The notes below the pieces were generated by a model, which did not search any database, was not told the origin of the DNA, and was given only the letters and a program-made list of their open reading frames with translations. Both the position numbers and the translations under genes were made by a program. Below, in pieces: positions 59,739 to 64,000 of a DNA stretch of 64,000 bases. Within the stretch, counting starts at the first letter, position 1. Each line of letters opens with the position of its first letter. The DNA is from Eucommia ulmoides (Eukaryota > Streptophyta > Magnoliopsida > Garryales > Eucommiaceae), in NCBI GenBank assembly GCA_016647705.1, contig CM028327.1, positions 41,069,017 through 41,133,016 of the forward strand, given 5' to 3'.

Positions 59739-60393
59739 ATGAGGCAACCACGAGCAAGAGAAGTAGGACCGAGCCAAAGTAACGACGTTCCACCACCAGC
59801 CAATAATGAAGTCTTTGTAGAAGAGTCGAAAAAGGTTCATGCTAACCCTCTGCTGGTGGTGCAAACCACCGATTCTAGAATCGACGATTTGACAGGGAAA
59901 ATATCAGAAATTGTGGATGTGATCAAGCGGATGGCGTAACAGATCACCAATAATACACCACAACCCCCTCCCGTAAATAACAGTTTGGGAAAAGAGGCAG
60001 AGTCTCCAGGATTTTCAAAACCACCGTTGTAGGAAGAAAGGGATGTTCAACGAGATACTAGCGATCAACCACTATAGAGAAGAATACTCAGCAGAACTGA
60101 GACCGTTTATTCACATCAGTAGCCCAAAAGTGGAGAGGAGAGAGATTTTTTTTCTAGATGAACTGAAAACACTGTTGAAAAGAATTGAGATGCCTTTAAC
60201 CTATGACATATTGGAGGTACCGCTCTCGGAGAAGTTCAAACCCACGAAGTTCAAAAAATATGATGGAAAAATAGATCTTGTAGACCATATCCGCCACTTC
60301 AGACACGTTATGGCTTTGTATAGAGTAATCGATTTTGCTCTGTGCAGAGCTTTCGCCACAACCCTAAAGAGGTCTGCTTTAGAGTGGTTACAC
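59739..60393 (+). pseudogene. gag pseudogene, N-terminal part (Tat-like gypsy)
   Basis: Starts MRQPRAREVGPSQSNDVPPP with a helical segment SRIDDLTGKISEIVDVIKRM, then a stop at 59,937 and a frameshift near 60,040. The following frame reads LTYDILEVPLSEKFKPTKFK, KYDGKIDLVDHIRHFRHVMA, CRAFATTLKRSALEWLH: the typical gypsy gag core (F.KYDG..DP..H...F). It is interrupted at 60,394 by a hAT element, and the frame resumes exactly at 62,959 (KFLPNSIS). Confidence 0.88.
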
Positions 60394-61153
60394 TAGGGCT
60401 GTAAATGAACCAAGCTGTTCATGAACAACTCGAGTTCGGCTCGAAAAAAGTTCGTTCGAGCTCGTTTATTAAAATAAAGGAGCCGAGCTGGAGCTAAAAA
60501 ATGTTTGTTTAATAAATGAGCCGAGCCGAGCTTGTTCGCGAGCTGCTCGTTTAATGTTCGCAAACAAGTAATATATTTAATTAAATATATAAATCTTACT
60601 TATTTTTTAGGGTTCTCATGATTCGTGACATCATCCCACTAAGTCACTTAGGGCTATCCAATCAAACATTTGTCCTATCTCTCATTCTCTCCAACCAAAC
60701 CCTACTATCTCTTTCTCACTAAGTCTCTCAGTCGCCCAAGACCTAAGTCTTAACCCAACGTAAGATCTCCAACTAAACCCTCTCTCAAATTTCATTTCTC
60801 CTCAATCCTCCATTATCCATGTCGTCGCCGTCGTCGTGCTCCTTGGATCTTGATGCTTCTCATCAGCTATCGCAAGCCCCTGCAATGACGACGCTGATGT
60901 CGATCCTTGTTCCCTTTCATATGGTCGACAAGCAACACCGGCATTGCGAACCTCCACTAGCCCCGACGCGGGATGCCACCACTAAATTCGGTACTCTCTC
61001 TTTCTCTCCATGTGACAACATGTTTGAATTTTTGAGCACCAACTCTAGATCTGTTAATCTAGATCTGGTAATTTCTCTTTCGAATTGAGATCTGTTGAAT
61101 TTTCGAGCTTGAGCTCATTTGGATTAATTGAGCCAAATTGAGCTCAAGCTCGA

Positions 61154-62766
61154 TGATAGGTGTAAAATACCTATCTAATTCTAAACCGAATTTGCCAGTT
61201 TTCGAGTACTTTATTGAAGTTTGAATATTGTTTTAGCTGTTTTTATTAGTCAAGAGCAGGGAAGTAAACAATCGACAAACCGAGCGAAATGATGCGAAAA
61301 GGGTAGCCAAAAATATGAAAAAAAAAAAGAGGTTTCGAATAACAAAACAATTCCGCCTAGGCGAAGTTTCCACCGCCTAAGCGAAAATTCAGCAAAAAGA
61401 TGAAAAAACTGAAGATTTGAAATCCGCCTAGGCGAAGTTTCCACCGCCTAGGCAAAAATCCGTCAGAAGGTTGCAAGGGCTGAAGTATTGAATCTGCCTA
61501 GGCGAAGTTTTCACCGCCTAGGCAGAAATCCATCAGAATGCTGGATGAACTGAACAGCTGGATAGAGCTGCACTGCTCTAAATCCGCCTAGGCAAAGTAG
61601 CTACCGCCTAGGCGGAATTCCGTTAGAAAAATAAAGAGCCAAGAAGTTAGTCCTCCGCCTAAGCGAAGATTCTACCGCTTAGGAGGAATTCTAACCGACT
61701 TAAGCTCTGCCTAAGAGAAGTTTCTACCACTTAGGCGAAAATCGCAGAACAGGTCAAAATATCTGTTTAGATATTTTTGAACCCCTAGGCCTATAAATAC
61801 CCCTTGGCCACGTCTAAAACTGTTGTTGAAGAACCTTAACCCTAGAAAAGAGCTCTTAAGCTATATTTTGAAGATCAAGAAGGAGGTTCATCATTCGGAT
61901 AAAGAAGGATAACTTGCAGATCGATCATTAGTGACAGTGAGCCGTTTTACTTCCAGATTTGATCGTTTCTCTCGTTTTATTCTTTGTAATCACTTTTTCA
62001 TATCTAAGAATGTTGAATCCCTCTTATTTTGCATGGTATATGGCTAAGACTTGTAGTAGTAGTTAAATGTTACTTAGGAGTAGTCGAAATCATGTAACCG
62101 TTTAGGTGAGTAAATTTATGTTACTTTAACGTGTTGTTTGTCTAAATCCGATTGTGTTTATTGTTATTCTTGATATTATGCTTGTATTGATAAACTGAGA
62201 ATACGGGGTTTGACACTCGGGAGAGGTAACCCCGGATTCAGACTAGGGTAAATACAACGTGACATTCTAACGACCCAGGAGGGCGTTAAAACGTATGCAA
62301 CCCATGACGTTGGCTCAAAACTCACGCGACCTAGGGTCGTTAAGGCGTTGAAGGAGACTTCTTTGTTGACACGAAGTCGTGTAATCCCTCGTTTTACACT
62401 CGGAAGAGGTAGCGGAAGAGTTATTGATACAGAGGTTGTCGGATTAGATAAAAACCGTTATAGCTAACTAAATGAAATCGATTATGCATTATATGAAAGA
62501 GATTTATATCGAAGTAATTAGTGTAATTAAAACTAACTTTATAGTTGTCATTTATCTTAGTATAGTAATTAGAAAACAAACAAAATTTGATTAGTCGAGA
62601 TAATATGAAACTATTGAAATCGCAATACTCAACCGAATTACCTGCCCTTCCCAGTAGAATGATATCCGATCCTAAAAGATCCATTATATTAAAATTAGAT
62701 CTCGTACACTTGCGAGTAGTCCAATTACCGCGAGGTGGAAACATGGTGTGAATTTAAGCGCTTACA
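61154..62766 (+). mobile_element. LTR X copy 2, solo LTR in the hAT element
   Basis: Complete 1,613-bp LTR, TGATAGGTGTAAA to GCGCTTACA, with a perfect 5-bp TSD CTCGA (61,149-61,153 and 62,767-62,771). Has a U3 minisatellite (61,351-61,740), a TATA box CTATAAATACC (61,791-61,801) and a CGACCCTAGGTCGTT block (about 62,328-62,340). It defines the X family, otherwise seen split at 4,439-5,770 plus 18,709-19,039. Confidence 0.93.
61351..61740. repeat. CCGCCTAGGCG minisatellite in LTR X U3
   Basis: About six units of 50-90 bp, each with two half-palindromes such as CCGCCTAGGCGAAGTTTC and CACCGCCTAGGCGAAAATC. The 8-bp core GCCTAGGC is self-complementary. The array ends 50 bp before the TATA box. 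Confidence 0.9.
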
Positions 62767-62950
62767 CTCGACTTGGGCTCGTTTGGGTTAATCGAGCCAA
62801 GTTGAGCTCGAGCTCATATATTACCTAGCAAGCCGAGCTCGAACAATGGCTTAGGAGCTCAGCTTGAGTTCGACCTTGGTTTTTTTATTTTTAAAAATAA
62901 ATAAACAAGCCTGAACATTCAAAACTCAGGTCGGCTCATTTATAGCCCTA

Positions 62951-64000
62951 GGTTACACAAGTTTCTGCCTAATTCCATCTCATTGTTCACAGACTTTGGG
63001 AAATAGTTCATCAATCACTTCATAACCTGCCAAAGGTTAATGAAGGGTCCCAATTATCTACTAGCTCTAGAATAAGAAAATAGGAAGTCTCTACGCCAAT
63101 ATATGAACCAATTCAACGGAGAGCTAACGTGTATTGAGGGTTATGACACTAACCTCATTATCAACGCGTTTACTTCGGGGTTGCGTCATGGCAGATTCCA
63201 AGACTCCCTCACCAAGCATAACCCAAAGAGCATGACTAAGCTGATAAAGAAAGCTAAACCTTACATAATGTTGGAGGATGTCAAATTTGCAAAAGATTGA
63301 AAGGTAGCAGTTCAAACAGGCAGAGAGATCGTCCCAGAAGCACAGGTTCAAGACCAGATACACATCAAGAACCAAACCTCTCAAGACTACAGATGCCAAT
63401 CTCAAGGATTTTGCATGAAATCCATTCGTCTGAGATAGTTCAATGGCCTCCCAAGATCCGCACAAGGTCCAAAAAAAAAAAGAAGTCGAAGTATTGTGAT
63501 TTCCATAAGAACCGTGGTTGTGACACAGATGACTACTGGGAGCTCAAAGAAGAGATCAAACGACTGATTGACATGGGTCAGTTGTGTGGCTATTTGTTGA
63601 AGCGTTCAAGGGATAAGAAAAGATCCCGAAGTGAAAGCCATATGAAAATCATGGCAAGGAGCGCAAAGATGACATTCCAAGTAGCAATCGTGAAGTTATT
63701 TACATGAAAAATACTGTTGGACCTGATATTGGAGAAACCAACCACGAATAGAAGAGAAAAATCTGTGAGACAGCGTTGGAGCGCAGTTATGGAGAAGTAA
63801 TGTCAGTAACCAGGAAGCCAGGACCGATTATCACATTCTCCAATGAGAATTGCAAGGGAATAGTACATCCACATGAAGATGCCCTGGTCATAACCCTTTG
63901 GATCTCCAGTTTTGAAGTGAGAAGAATCCTGATTGATACTGTTTCCAACTCTACCAACATCATCTTCGTGAAAACATTGAAACAGATGGAAGTGCCCAAC
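62951..64000 (+). pseudogene. gag C-terminal and protease pseudogene (Tat-like gypsy), runs off the window
   Basis: Continues the gag as KFLPNSIS then FTDFGK and a stop, FINHFITCQRLMKGPNYLLA, then QYMNQFNGELTCIEGYDTNL, IINAFTSGLRHGRFQDSLTK. A Tat-type knuckle-like segment KYCDFHKNRGCDTDDYWELK-EEIKRLIDMGQL follows (63,490-63,590). The protease region reads ITFSNENCKGIVHPHEDALV and VRRILIDTVSNSTNIIFVK: the catalytic D-T-G is D-T-V. Stops and frameshifts occur throughout. RT and integrase would lie beyond the window. Confidence 0.85.

Larger units (their letters stand above)
60394..62950. mobile_element. non-autonomous hAT element
   Basis: Terminal inverted repeats TAGGGCTGTAAATGAACC on the left and GGCTCATTTATAGCCCTA on the right. 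A perfect 8-bp TSD GGTTACAC lies at 60,386-60,393 and 62,951-62,958, diagnostic of hAT. Subterminal regions are full of GAGCTCG/CGAGCC repeats on both sides. Without the LTR nested in it the element is about 0.94 kb. No transposase; a Ser-rich 89-codon frame at 60,819-61,088 is of doubtful meaning. Confidence 0.95.

Noticed and set aside
60819..61088. 89-codon Ser-rich frame in the hAT element as a gene
   Set aside because: No recognisable domain; the element is non-autonomous and the frame ends in repeat sequence. Could be a captured leader but not supportable.

Overview
The window is nuclear DNA of a flowering plant, most likely a eudicot. It is AT-rich, with GT-AG introns, long intergenic retrotransposon nests, MITEs and two ordinary plant genes. 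Nothing bacterial, organellar or CRISPR-like was seen. Domain and family calls come from reading the sequence; no database search was run.

Layout. 1-452 is a 74-bp hairpin-rich minisatellite. About 644-20,103 is one long + strand gypsy-type LTR (C1) carrying a nest of younger insertions that can be undone through their target-site duplications (TSDs): LTR A (1,033-3,925, cggtgg); LTR X (4,439-19,039, ATAGG), split by a 12.9-kb block (5,771-18,708, CTTTG/CTCTG); and inside that block an LTR-plus-pol fragment (about 7,670-12,215) and a solo LTR (13,920-16,495, ATTAA) sitting in an integrase remnant. 20,104-32,040 is the end of a Tat-like element with a decayed minus-strand ORF, split by a 7.4-kb insertion (22,779-30,190) that itself holds a Helitron-like segment. 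32,487-34,699 is another long LTR.

Two host genes are intact. A DUF789-family protein lies at 35,472-39,401 (+, six exons, 380 codons, one GC-AG intron). A type-B cytokinin response regulator of the ARR1/ARR2 clade lies at 48,452-53,048 (+, six exons, 613 codons). Between them are AT-rich DNA, a small non-autonomous LTR element (44,050-46,021) and MITEs.

53,100-64,000 holds Helitron-like ends, a dead RTE-type LINE, an LTR fragment (58,364-59,414) and a Tat-like gag-protease pseudogene. That pseudogene is interrupted by a hAT element (8-bp TSD GGTTACAC), which is interrupted in turn by a solo LTR (5-bp TSD CTCGA).

The most unusual signal is shared by nine long LTR copies in the window. Each carries an intron-like segment starting AG|GTGAGT, CAG|GTAAGT or CAG|GTAGAA and, in most copies, ending CGCAG|GT. 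Its two ends are inverted repeats of each other, so the putative splice sites would be brought together by a stem. One copy keeps this architecture with an entirely different stem sequence. Two insertions also end in inverted LTR termini (U5-U5 and U3-U3) yet have near-perfect 5-bp TSDs.
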